From the NCBI GenBank assembly GCA_019913005.1, contig JAIOHL010000087.1, positions 1 through 44,122 on the forward strand: 44,122 nucleotides of DNA, read 5' to 3'. This document shows positions 26,435-33,126 of the stretch, in pieces (within the stretch, counting starts at the first letter, position 1; every line of letters begins with the position of its first letter). The stretch is from Anaerolineae bacterium (GTDB taxonomy: Bacteria; Chloroflexota; Anaerolineae; Aggregatilineales; J027). The notes under the pieces are model-generated. The model saw nothing but the letters and a program-made list of their open reading frames with translations, ran no database searches and was not told the DNA's origin. The translations under genes and the position numbers were made by a program.

Positions 26435-27457
26435 CTACTTCTTGAAGCGCTTGCGCTCTTCGGCGAAGGAAACAATTTTCTCCTCGGCAGGTGGATCGCT
26501 CGGGGTTGTTGTCCCCGCGTCGGATCGAGCCGAGGCTAGTGCCAGCCGATCGGTTGCTTCACGCAAGCGGGTCTCATCTTGATTAAAGTAGTTCTCCAAG
26601 GTGATGAGAACACTCGAATGGCCCAACTTACTCTGCACTAACGTAGGCGACATGCCAGCATCAGCCCAAGCCTGACCCACCCGATGGCGAATGGCGTGAG
26701 GCCCCCAACGACGAATCCCGGCCCGCTCACATAGGCGTTTGATCACCTCGCCCACTGTTTCCGCATTGAACGGCCCGTGTTCGCCACGCACCACAAATAG
26801 GTAGGGATGGGAGGTCTCCGGGCGCACTTCAAGATAGTCTCGTATGGCCTCAGCGGTTTCGCTGCCGAACATAACCTTCATATAATGATCCCCTTTTTCA
26901 TGAATCAGGGCCTCACGTTTCTCAAGGTTAATGGTATCCATTCGCAACGAAGCCGCACCACCCGCCCGACATCCCGTATCCGCCAAAAACAGCATCAAGG
27001 CTTTATCTCGATAGCGCAGGAATTCAGAGGTGTTTAAGAGAGCGATATCAATCAATTTCTGCAGATCTTCCGCCGAAATAGCTTTGGATGAAGCCGGAGG
27101 GCGACGATAGTGCCGAACATAAACATTGTCGACTGGCGACTTCACGATCCACCCCTGTCGTACACAGTAATTGAATAAGGCCCGAATCATCTTGAAGTTC
27201 CGCGTGATGGTAGCAGGTGAAAGAGGCTCGTCAACCTCCGGATGATTGGGGTGCCCTTGGTATTTCACTTGGGTGGTACGCATGACATAGATGAAATCCT
27301 CAATTTGAGCCTGCGTGATGGTGTCAACGAAATTCTCTGGGCCGATGGCAGGCACAAATTTACGCCCCAAAAAGGACTCATACGATTTCTGACTATTAGG
27401 CGAACGATCAGTCCGCATGAAACGCAAATAAGCATCAATCAGTTTGATGCGTTCCAT
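26435..27457 (-). CDS. Tyrosine recombinase / integrase
   Basis: A site-specific recombinase of the XerC/D-phage integrase family (340 residues). The N-terminal SAM-like core-binding domain spans about residues 1-100 (YLRFMRTDRSPNSQKSYESFL). The catalytic domain has Arg164 in DTGCRAGGAASLR, a Lys near residue 189, HAIRH (His254, Arg257), LGHSS (His280) and Tyr290 in LENYF. All catalytic residues are present, so it should be active. A charged tail follows (EEKIVSFAEERKRFKK). It faces the tRNA 3' fragment and is taken as the integrase of the element that continues to the right. Confidence 0.95.
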   Translation of the reverse strand: MERIKLIDAYLRFMRTDRSPNSQKSYESFLGRKFVPAIGPENFVDTITQAQIEDFIYVMRTTQVKYQGHPNHPEVDEPLSPATITRNFKMIRALFNYCVRQGWIVKSPVDNVYVRHYRRPPASSKAISAEDLQKLIDIALLNTSEFLRYRDKALMLFLADTGCRAGGAASLRMDTINLEKREALIHEKGDHYMKVMFGSETAEAIRDYLEVRPETSHPYLFVVRGEHGPFNAETVGEVIKRLCERAGIRRWGPHAIRHRVGQAWADAGMSPTLVQSKLGHSSVLITLENYFNQDETRLREATDRLALASARSDAGTTTPSDPPAEEKIVSFAEERKRFKK

Positions 27458-27507
27458 AGGAAACTCCCGTCTAAATTGGTCAAAAGCAGTTGGGTGCTAT
27501 GCGGCGG

Positions 27508-27513
27508 ATTATA
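27508..27513 (-). promoter_or_regulatory. -10 box of the integrase promoter
   Basis: TATAAT on the minus strand, 50 bp before the integrase ATG. The -35 region (TTTCGA, 18 bp upstream) is poor. Confidence 0.35.
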
Positions 27514-27690
27514 CAAGAAAACCGAGCAAGTTCGAAAGAGATGTTGAGTCAGCACTTCCTTTCTGAGATGCACTTGCCACAGGCAAGCGAAATAAACGCG
27601 CCTAAGCGCGAGCGAACCGATACAGACATTCACAGTTTTGGCTCCCTGCAATGTTGATAGGTACAGAGTTTAAACACTAAAGAAGGCTCT

Positions 27691-27822
27691 ATGAATAACA
27701 CGAACAAAAACCTAATTCCACTACGACTACTCAACGCTGGCGAAGCTGAGTTCAACCTTCTATTAATGGGTGCGGTAGCCGAGATCGCCCCACCCCATCG
27801 AGCGAGGCATGGGGTGTTATGA
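27691..27822 (+). CDS. Small leader ORF (43 residues) coupled to the next gene
   Basis: A 43-codon frame starts at ATG 27691 after AGAAGG and ends with TGA inside the ATG of the next gene (ATGA overlap, 4 bp). The peptide begins MNNTNKNLIPLRLLN and shows no known motif. The exact stop-start coupling and the Shine-Dalgarno site argue that it is translated, perhaps as a leader peptide that sets translation of the following gene. It could also be a chance frame. Confidence 0.4.
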   Translation: MNNTNKNLIPLRLLNAGEAEFNLLLMGAVAEIAPPHRARHGVL

Positions 27823-28109
27823 AACCGATGGAGGATTTCAATCAACGGCTCGCGGCAGCCCAAGACTTGCCGCTGGAAACACGCATCAACGCCCTACTGG
27901 AAGTGGTGCGGGCCTATCGTCCGATCCTGATGCTGATGCATGAAACCCTGTATGAGTTGGAACGCGCCATTGATCAACTCCACCCACTCCGGACACGCCT
28001 TGAGTACATGCGTCAGCTGGAAGTGGTCATGCAGCAGTGTGGCTACAGTCGCATTGCGCCTTATCTCGACAAGCTGGATTTTGTTCGCCGCGCTTTGGAT
28101 GAGGAGTAA
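27819..28109 (+). CDS. Conserved-paralogue small protein A (96 residues)
   Basis: Unknown family. The 96 residues are mostly helical and amphipathic, with the core ALLEVVRAYRPILMLMHETL and the end VVMQQCGYSRIAPYLDKL. The same pattern (ALLEVVR, HETL, RxRL, VMQQxGYSR, YL) recurs in the 96-residue protein encoded at 29282-29572, so the two are paralogues within one gene cluster. The composition suggests a helical dimer or a small structural or DNA-associated protein of the element; nothing more can be said. The start is coupled to a preceding small frame. Confidence 0.7.
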   Translation: MKPMEDFNQRLAAAQDLPLETRINALLEVVRAYRPILMLMHETLYELERAIDQLHPLRTRLEYMRQLEVVMQQCGYSRIAPYLDKLDFVRRALDEE

Positions 28110-28266
28110 ATGCCCTAAACCTGAGCGTTCGTTATGTCGGCAACACCAACGATTCATCAGTTTGAATAAAAGAAATCAGTTCTTGAAAAATTTTGTTCCG
28201 AGGGATTAGCCATTGGCGCTTTAAAAAAAGGTCAACCGTTTAATTTTCGATAAAGAAAGGCAGGTC

Positions 28267-28362
28267 ATGATGTGTGAACCCAAGTGTCCAATGCCCCCAC
28301 CCAATCCGGTGCCGGGAACTGGGTCGTGTCCAAAGGAAGGAGATACAGATGACTCTTGCTAA
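28267..28362 (+). CDS. Possible small Cys/Pro-rich peptide gene (31 residues)
   Basis: ATG at 28267 follows GAAAGG at a 6-bp distance. The 31-residue peptide contains four Cys residues and a Pro-rich centre (CEPKCPMPPPNPVPGTG...). Its end overlaps the start of the next gene by 14 bp in another frame. Cys spacing (CxxxC...C...C) could bind a metal. No homologue is known to me, so this is a tentative call. Confidence 0.3.
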   Translation: MMCEPKCPMPPPNPVPGTGSCPKEGDTDDSC

Positions 28363-28705
28363 TGCACTTGTGCCGATGACTCCAGCCATGTTACACGCCA
28401 GCAACCAGTGGTATGCCGCCCAGCAGGAAGCCGCCATGCTGGAACAGACGAAGGCCGTCTTAAATCGCCTCGTCCATCCGTCGAAGCCATTTGTTTATCG
28501 CACGGCAGCCCGTGAATGCCCATCACCGAAGCCTCTGCCGTCCGACGTCACCCTCATTCTGCCGGGCAGTCCGGAGTCGTTTGAAAAGGTACAGGAGCGT
28601 CACATCGCCGCGCTCTTTACCGAGCAGTTTGTTGACCCACTCGATCAAGACCTTTTTGAGCGGGTACAAGCCCGCCGCCAAGCAAGGAGAGCTGCTGCCC
28701 AATGA
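28349..28705 (+). CDS. Unknown element protein (118 residues)
   Basis: Not recognised. The frame is open from 28274, but the very strong AAGGAAGGAG at 28334-28343 points to the ATG at 28349. The N-terminal third is helical (ASNQWYAAQQEAAMLEQTKAVLNRL), a Pro-rich middle follows (CPSPKPLP), and the end is basic (ERVQARRQARRAAAQ), which may mean nucleic-acid contact. The stop overlaps the next start (ATGA), so this gene and the next are translationally coupled. Confidence 0.65.
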   Translation: MTLANALVPMTPAMLHASNQWYAAQQEAAMLEQTKAVLNRLVHPSKPFVYRTAARECPSPKPLPSDVTLILPGSPESFEKVQERHIAALFTEQFVDPLDQDLFERVQARRQARRAAAQ

Positions 28706-29298
28706 ACACCTTAGATGACCATCAGTTAGCCATTGTGGTGGATGACGTGTTTGGTCAACTCGTCGCCGCCCTGCAAACCACGCCTGACGACACGGCCTAT
28801 AACACAGGGATCGCGGCACTGGAGGAATTACAAACGCGCATCTTCCAAGCACTGGACGACGCCAAAGACATCATTCTCGCGGTGGTCGAGCAGCGCAATG
28901 AAGCCGTCGCCACCGCCAACGCCGCACTGGATCGTCAAGCCGAACTCGAAGACGAGTTATCCGAAGTCAGTGTTGACCTCACCACTCTCACCGAAGCGCT
29001 GGAGCATTGGTACATCACCACCGACGAGCGCGTGCGGGATGTGGTTGAGGAAATTACTGAACAATCCACCGAAGAGGCCGAGGTCTACGCGCTGGACTAT
29101 GCCTTTGAAGTCACCAGTGACAACCTCACCAATGCCGTGCGAACCATCACCGGTTGTTCTGGCATCGAAGCGATGCAGGTCGCCGCACTCATCAACGATG
29201 AATTCGAAGGGCCGGTGAATGCCCGCACCCTTGAACTGCTCCAGCAGGTCGTGGCCCATCTGGAAAAAAGTGTGGTGGACGATGCCGAAACCAGTTGA
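28702..29298 (+). CDS. Acidic, coiled-coil-prone unknown protein (198 residues)
   Basis: Not recognised. It is strongly acidic and almost wholly helical, with a likely coiled coil around residues 45-100 (LEELQTRIF...DRQAELEDELSEVSVDLTTLTEAL). A C-terminal helical part contains SGIEAMQVAALINDEFEG. It overlaps the genes on both sides (4 bp before, 17 bp after), so it belongs to a compact operon of small element genes. A scaffold or adaptor role is possible but not shown. Confidence 0.65.
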   Translation: MNTLDDHQLAIVVDDVFGQLVAALQTTPDDTAYNTGIAALEELQTRIFQALDDAKDIILAVVEQRNEAVATANAALDRQAELEDELSEVSVDLTTLTEALEHWYITTDERVRDVVEEITEQSTEEAEVYALDYAFEVTSDNLTNAVRTITGCSGIEAMQVAALINDEFEGPVNARTLELLQQVVAHLEKSVVDDAETS

Positions 29299-29572
29299 AC
29301 ACCTCGACAGGTTGGTCACGGCGGCGTGGGAGCTGCCCGACGACGAGCGTGTAACCGCCCTGCTGGAGGTGGTGCGCCTCTACAGCCCGGTGATTGCCCG
29401 CCTCCATGAAACCCTCCACGAAGCCGAACAAGTCGCCGATCGGATTGTGCAGCCGCGCGTGCGACTCGTGTTGATGAACAAGGTGCTGATGGTCATGCAG
29501 CAGGCGGGGTACAGCCGCGCCGAAAAGTACCTAGTGAAAGTCCAAAAGGAACACCATATACAGGAGTTATGA
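29282..29572 (+). CDS. Conserved-paralogue small protein B (96 residues)
   Basis: The same length and pattern as the protein encoded at 27819-28109: a helical core ALLEVVRLYSPVIARLHETLHEAE, then RVRLVLMNKVLMVMQQAGYSRAEKYL. No known family. I chose the ATG at 29282 because it gives the same N-terminal length as the paralogue; it overlaps the preceding gene by 17 bp. The pair probably arose by duplication within the element. The genes between them are unrelated in sequence. Confidence 0.7.
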   Translation: MPKPVEHLDRLVTAAWELPDDERVTALLEVVRLYSPVIARLHETLHEAEQVADRIVQPRVRLVLMNKVLMVMQQAGYSRAEKYLVKVQKEHHIQEL

Positions 29573-29573
29573 A

Positions 29574-29894
29574 ATGAAACGTTTAGTTGTGCGGTGTGTG
29601 GGCAATGGTGAGATGGTCGTGGTGGAACTGCGCTATCACGCCCTCAAAGATCAGTTGGTATTGGCTGAAATCGTGCCAACTTCAGACCCCATCGTCAAGC
29701 GGCGGGTCAATCATGAAGTGCTGAATCTGGCGGAGTATCCGGAACTCGCTGAGTTATTTGTCATGCCCGTGAATGGCGAGTGTTGGGACATGGAGGCGGT
29801 TGAGGCGTTGGTACTGGGTTATCTCAATCGCCAAAGTGAAGCGCGGGTGCGGCTGCGTGAGGACTGGGCCATTGAATTGGGTCTGGCCGTTTAA
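29574..29894 (+). CDS. Unknown element protein (106 residues)
   Basis: Not recognised. It begins one base after the preceding stop. The N-terminal half alternates beta strands (KRLVVRCVGNGEMVVVELRYHALKDQLVLAEIV), and the second half is helical and acidic (LAEYPELAELF, MEAVEALVLGYLNRQ, LREDWAIELGLAV). It is the last gene of the small-gene operon before parA. Confidence 0.65.
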   Translation: MKRLVVRCVGNGEMVVVELRYHALKDQLVLAEIVPTSDPIVKRRVNHEVLNLAEYPELAELFVMPVNGECWDMEAVEALVLGYLNRQSEARVRLREDWAIELGLAV

Positions 29895-29914
29895 CACAGT
29901 GCCTATAAACGGAA

Positions 29915-29934
29915 AACACGGGAAACCCCGTGTT
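29915..29934 (+). terminator. 8-bp hairpin before parA
   Basis: AACACGGG-AAAC-CCCGTGTT, a perfect 8-bp stem with a 4-nt loop, lies in the 124-bp gap between the small-gene operon and parA. No T-run follows. It could be a weak terminator or a partition-related site. Nothing else is seen in this gap. Confidence 0.35.
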
Positions 29935-30018
29935 CATCCGCATCTAGCAGGGAGCCAGACACCCGCAAGAGTAACACAAAATCAGTCGAAAAATAAGTGG
30001 TGGGGGTTGGGAGAATAG

Positions 30019-30894
30019 GTGGGTTATATGGAAAACATGAAAAACTTGGCATTACCCAAACAGAATGAAGCCATCACGATTGCCGTCGTGCAGGAAAAAG
30101 GTGGCGTGGGCAAAACCACCACTGCCGCGACCGTATCCGCTGGTCTCGCCGCACTGGGCTATGACGTGGCAGGCATTGATACCGATATGCAGGGGCATTT
30201 CATCAGTACCCTGCGGGTGTTTACCAGCGCCGGGTATCCACCGGATCTGCTGTTTGATGTGGTCAGCCGTCGCCGTCCGGTGCATGAGGCCTTGACTCCC
30301 ATCCCACCGGAAAAGATCACACTGGAGATTCCCAGCGACATGACTCCGACTGGCCCACCGGGACGGCTGGATATTCTGTCGGGTTATCTGGATACCACCC
30401 TCATTCCCGGTTGGATACGAGCGCACAACAATAACTGGGAAGCGCTGCGGGAGGTGATTGCTCCCCTACACCAAACACATGACTTCATCATCATTGATAC
30501 CCCGCCCACCAAATCGGAAATGACCCCGGCGATTATCGCGGCCAGCGACTATGCCCTCATCCCCACCCTCCCGGAGGCACTCAGTGTGCGCCAAACCAGC
30601 GACACGCTGGAAAGCATCGCCAATCTGTCGAAGTATGGCGACATTCGACTGCTCGGCATCATCCCGACGATGGTGCGGGACGGGGTGCTGCTGCATGAAG
30701 AAAGCCTCGATGAACTCACCACCGCCTTTGGCGAGTCGGTTTGGAATGAAGCCTATACCAGCCTCTCCATTATTTGGGGTGAGGCCTCAGCCGTTGGCAT
30801 GTCGGTGATGCAATATGCACCGGGGCACAAAGCCGCGTGTCAAGCGTGGCGCATCGTTCACAAAGTTCTGGAATCAGTAGGAGTGAAAGCATAA
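30019..30894 (+). CDS. parA: ParA-family partition ATPase
   Basis: A Walker-type (MinD/ParA) ATPase of 291 residues that would move the element's DNA by ATP-driven gradients on the nucleoid. The deviant Walker A motif KGGVGKTT (residues 27-34) has both lysines. Other motifs are AGIDTDMQGH (A') and FIIIDTPPTKSEM (Walker B), followed by ALIPTLPEALSVRQTSD. No N-terminal HTH is present, as in type Ib or chromosomal-type ParA. GTG at 30019 follows GGGAG; ATG at 30028 is an alternative start. The stop overlaps the ATG of the ParB-like gene by one base. Confidence 0.93.
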   Translation: MGYMENMKNLALPKQNEAITIAVVQEKGGVGKTTTAATVSAGLAALGYDVAGIDTDMQGHFISTLRVFTSAGYPPDLLFDVVSRRRPVHEALTPIPPEKITLEIPSDMTPTGPPGRLDILSGYLDTTLIPGWIRAHNNNWEALREVIAPLHQTHDFIIIDTPPTKSEMTPAIIAASDYALIPTLPEALSVRQTSDTLESIANLSKYGDIRLLGIIPTMVRDGVLLHEESLDELTTAFGESVWNEAYTSLSIIWGEASAVGMSVMQYAPGHKAACQAWRIVHKVLESVGVKA

Positions 30895-32960
30895 TGGGCA
30901 GCAGTTTAGCAGCACGTCGAGCCAAAGCCGGGGCTGGCAGTCATACCGCCATCACCGCCACCGAATCCCTGTCGCGCATGAATGAGCGTCCGCGTGATGT
31001 CCCCCTCAAGGACATCACGTTGGATTGGCGGCTTCAATTTCGGATGGATGTCAAGAAGTCGGGTCTGGATGAAAAACACCTGACGGACTTGATGCACGTT
31101 ATTGCTGACGGGCAGGATACCGAGCCTGTGATTTTGTACCGGGTGGATGGCGACTTATTGATGGCAGATGGTTTTCATCGAATTGAGGCTTATCGCCGTT
31201 CCGAACGCACAACCATCCCGGCGATTGTCCGCGATGGCAGTTATGAAGACGCAGAGGAATGCGCCGAAAACGCCAATCTTCAATATCGCAAACGACTATC
31301 TGATGAGAGTAAAAAATATATTTTTGCTCGGCGCGTGCAACGTGGGTATCTGACGAATGGCATTTCGTGGCTTAACCTCTCGGATAAAGCCATTGCCGCA
31401 CAATTGGGAGTCAGCTATCAAGCTGTCAATGATTGGTTTGAGGAGCTTCAATCAGGTGTCAAGTTCCTGACACCTGACAGTCAAGAAGTTTCTATCCAAG
31501 TATCCGTAGACCGGTCAGTGGTTTATGGACGCGACGGCAAACGCTACGAGGTCGAAGCCATCCGGGAGGCCAATACCAAACGCGCCGCCGAGCTTGCTGA
31601 ACGCCGGGTCGCTGAGGAAGCCGAGCGCAAAAGGAACCTGCCCGCCGTCGAGAAGATTCGCATCGTCACCCAATACCTTCTCGCCAAATACCGGGACGAT
31701 TACGCCAAGAAAAAGAACCCACTCATGGATGACCCCAAGCGCGGTTTTGAATGGTGTTACCAAGTCAGCAACCCGGCCTCGTTTGTGGTGGATATTGACT
31801 GGGAACGTCAATTCCTGCATGAGTACGGCGCGAAACCCATCCATGTCTATCGAGAGTTTTTGCGGTTGGCCGATCGGGAGGTCTTTACCCGTGCGGACAT
31901 GGACGGATGGACGGATATCCAGTTAGAAGACTGGGTGCGTGAGATGGGTCGCCGCCCACCGCGTCAACCCAACACTACGACCTTCCAGCAAACGGGCATG
32001 GCCCAGCCCAAACATCCCGATGCCCCGTATCAACCCTCTCCCGCGACAGGCCGTCATCGCTTGACCGACCCACCCGCCGCGCCGGAAACTGACGAGCCGG
32101 AGCTAGACACCATCCCTGCACCGTGCCCCTTCAAAAAAGGCGACAAGGTGGTCTACCACAACGGACGACCCTACGCGGTACTCGGCGTCAAGTGGGACGG
32201 CCAAACATGGCAGCTGCATGTGCTCAACGAACACGGGTTGGATTTTTATGACAGCGCATCCCAATTTGTGCCTGCCTGCACCTTCAAAACGGGTGACCTG
32301 TTGGTCTTTAAGCCCACCGGGGAGCACTGGCAAGTGGTGGGTGGTCAATGGAATGGTCAGGGTTGGACGCTGGAGGTCACGAATCAAGAAGGCCAACAAC
32401 TCAGCGAGGACGCCTCCTATTTTGAGCTATCCACTGCGGTGGTGGCTGAAGAGCAGGCCGTCGCGCCGTTCCACACCGGAGACATCGTGCGTGATCTTCA
32501 ATCCGGGGAGCTAGTTGAGGTCATCGGCTCTAACTCGGATGGCAGTCTCCGGGTCGAGGGGGATGACGAGGAGGATGAGCCACATCAGTACGAGGGGCGC
32601 GTCGAGGACTTTGCGAAGTACGATACTCACGCTGACCCACCATCGAAGGCTGCCACATCCAATGGCAAACGCCAAGCCGAGATCATGGTCGAGGATGCGC
32701 GATCTATCATGCCGCGCCTGCTCGTCAATACCGCCGACGCCTGTGTGGATTTCCGCATGACCACCCTAGTACGGTGGGAATCCTTTAAGAGCATCCAAAC
32801 CATTTTGGCAAACGGCGACGCAAACGAAATTCACCTGATTGAACGGGATCTGCGCCGTGCCCAAGGCGAGGTCAGTATCGTTGCCACCTTGGTCAACACC
32901 ATCCTCAACAACCTTGATGCCATGCTTGCTGAAATCGAGGGGTGGGCACAACGCGCTTAA
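30894..32960 (+). CDS. parB: ParB-like partition protein with a long C-terminal repeat region
   Basis: A 688-residue protein that follows parA directly (TAATG overlap). The ParB/Srx-like N-domain starts near residue 30 (RPRDVPLKDITLDWRLQFR), contains MADGFHRIEAYRR and AECAENANLQYRKRLSDE, and is followed by an HTH (LSDKAIAAQLGVSYQAVNDWF). After a Lys/Glu/Ala-rich helix come an unusual globular part (residues ~250-360) and then three similar beta-rich units of ~45-50 residues: PCPFKKGDKVVYHNGRPYAV, ACTFKTGDLLVFKPTGEHWQ and VAPFHTGDIVRDLQSGELVE, each starting with F-x-x-G-D. These look like SH3/KOW-type small barrels. Plasmid ParB proteins are usually ~300-350 residues, so this is about twice as long. 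DNA binding and partition are inferred from the first half and from synteny. Confidence 0.83.
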   Translation: MGSSLAARRAKAGAGSHTAITATESLSRMNERPRDVPLKDITLDWRLQFRMDVKKSGLDEKHLTDLMHVIADGQDTEPVILYRVDGDLLMADGFHRIEAYRRSERTTIPAIVRDGSYEDAEECAENANLQYRKRLSDESKKYIFARRVQRGYLTNGISWLNLSDKAIAAQLGVSYQAVNDWFEELQSGVKFLTPDSQEVSIQVSVDRSVVYGRDGKRYEVEAIREANTKRAAELAERRVAEEAERKRNLPAVEKIRIVTQYLLAKYRDDYAKKKNPLMDDPKRGFEWCYQVSNPASFVVDIDWERQFLHEYGAKPIHVYREFLRLADREVFTRADMDGWTDIQLEDWVREMGRRPPRQPNTTTFQQTGMAQPKHPDAPYQPSPATGRHRLTDPPAAPETDEPELDTIPAPCPFKKGDKVVYHNGRPYAVLGVKWDGQTWQLHVLNEHGLDFYDSASQFVPACTFKTGDLLVFKPTGEHWQVVGGQWNGQGWTLEVTNQEGQQLSEDASYFELSTAVVAEEQAVAPFHTGDIVRDLQSGELVEVIGSNSDGSLRVEGDDEEDEPHQYEGRVEDFAKYDTHADPPSKAATSNGKRQAEIMVEDARSIMPRLLVNTADACVDFRMTTLVRWESFKSIQTILANGDANEIHLIERDLRRAQGEVSIVATLVNTILNNLDAMLAEIEGWAQRA
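31452..31477. repeat. Perfect 10-bp inverted repeat inside the parB-like gene
   Basis: TCAGGTGTCA (31452-31461), the 6-bp centre AGTTCC and TGACACCTGA (31468-31477). It lies right after the part encoding the HTH. It could be a centromere-like site (parS), an operator or an RNA hairpin. It is the longest perfect inverted repeat I noticed inside a coding region of the window. Confidence 0.45.
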
Positions 32961-33126
32961 TCGGGTGGGCCAGCTCACGCGGGTGGCCCGGAATGAACGC
33001 CTTGCAATCAAGGGCTTCTGAGGTAGGATGTGCCTCAGACAGACGGGCATGGAAAAGCCCCACTGCGGGAAACAGTAGGGGCTTCAGACAGACGGCTTGA
33101 GGGCCGTCAGAAGTGGATTATAGCAG
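32961..33126 (+). promoter_or_regulatory. Repeat-rich gap before the initiator gene
   Basis: In 166 bp there are a 6-bp inverted repeat GGGCCA/TGGCCC (32967-32989), a 12-bp direct repeat TCAGACAGACGG (33035-33046 and 33084-33095), a hairpin AAGCCCC.ACTG/CAGT.GGGGCTT with one bulged A between the repeats (33055-33084), and a hairpin GACGGC-TTGAGG-GCCGTC (33091-33108). This density suggests a control region: promoter or operator of the initiator, countertranscript-type copy control, a partition site, or a terminator for the par operon. No ORF is seen. Confidence 0.45.
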
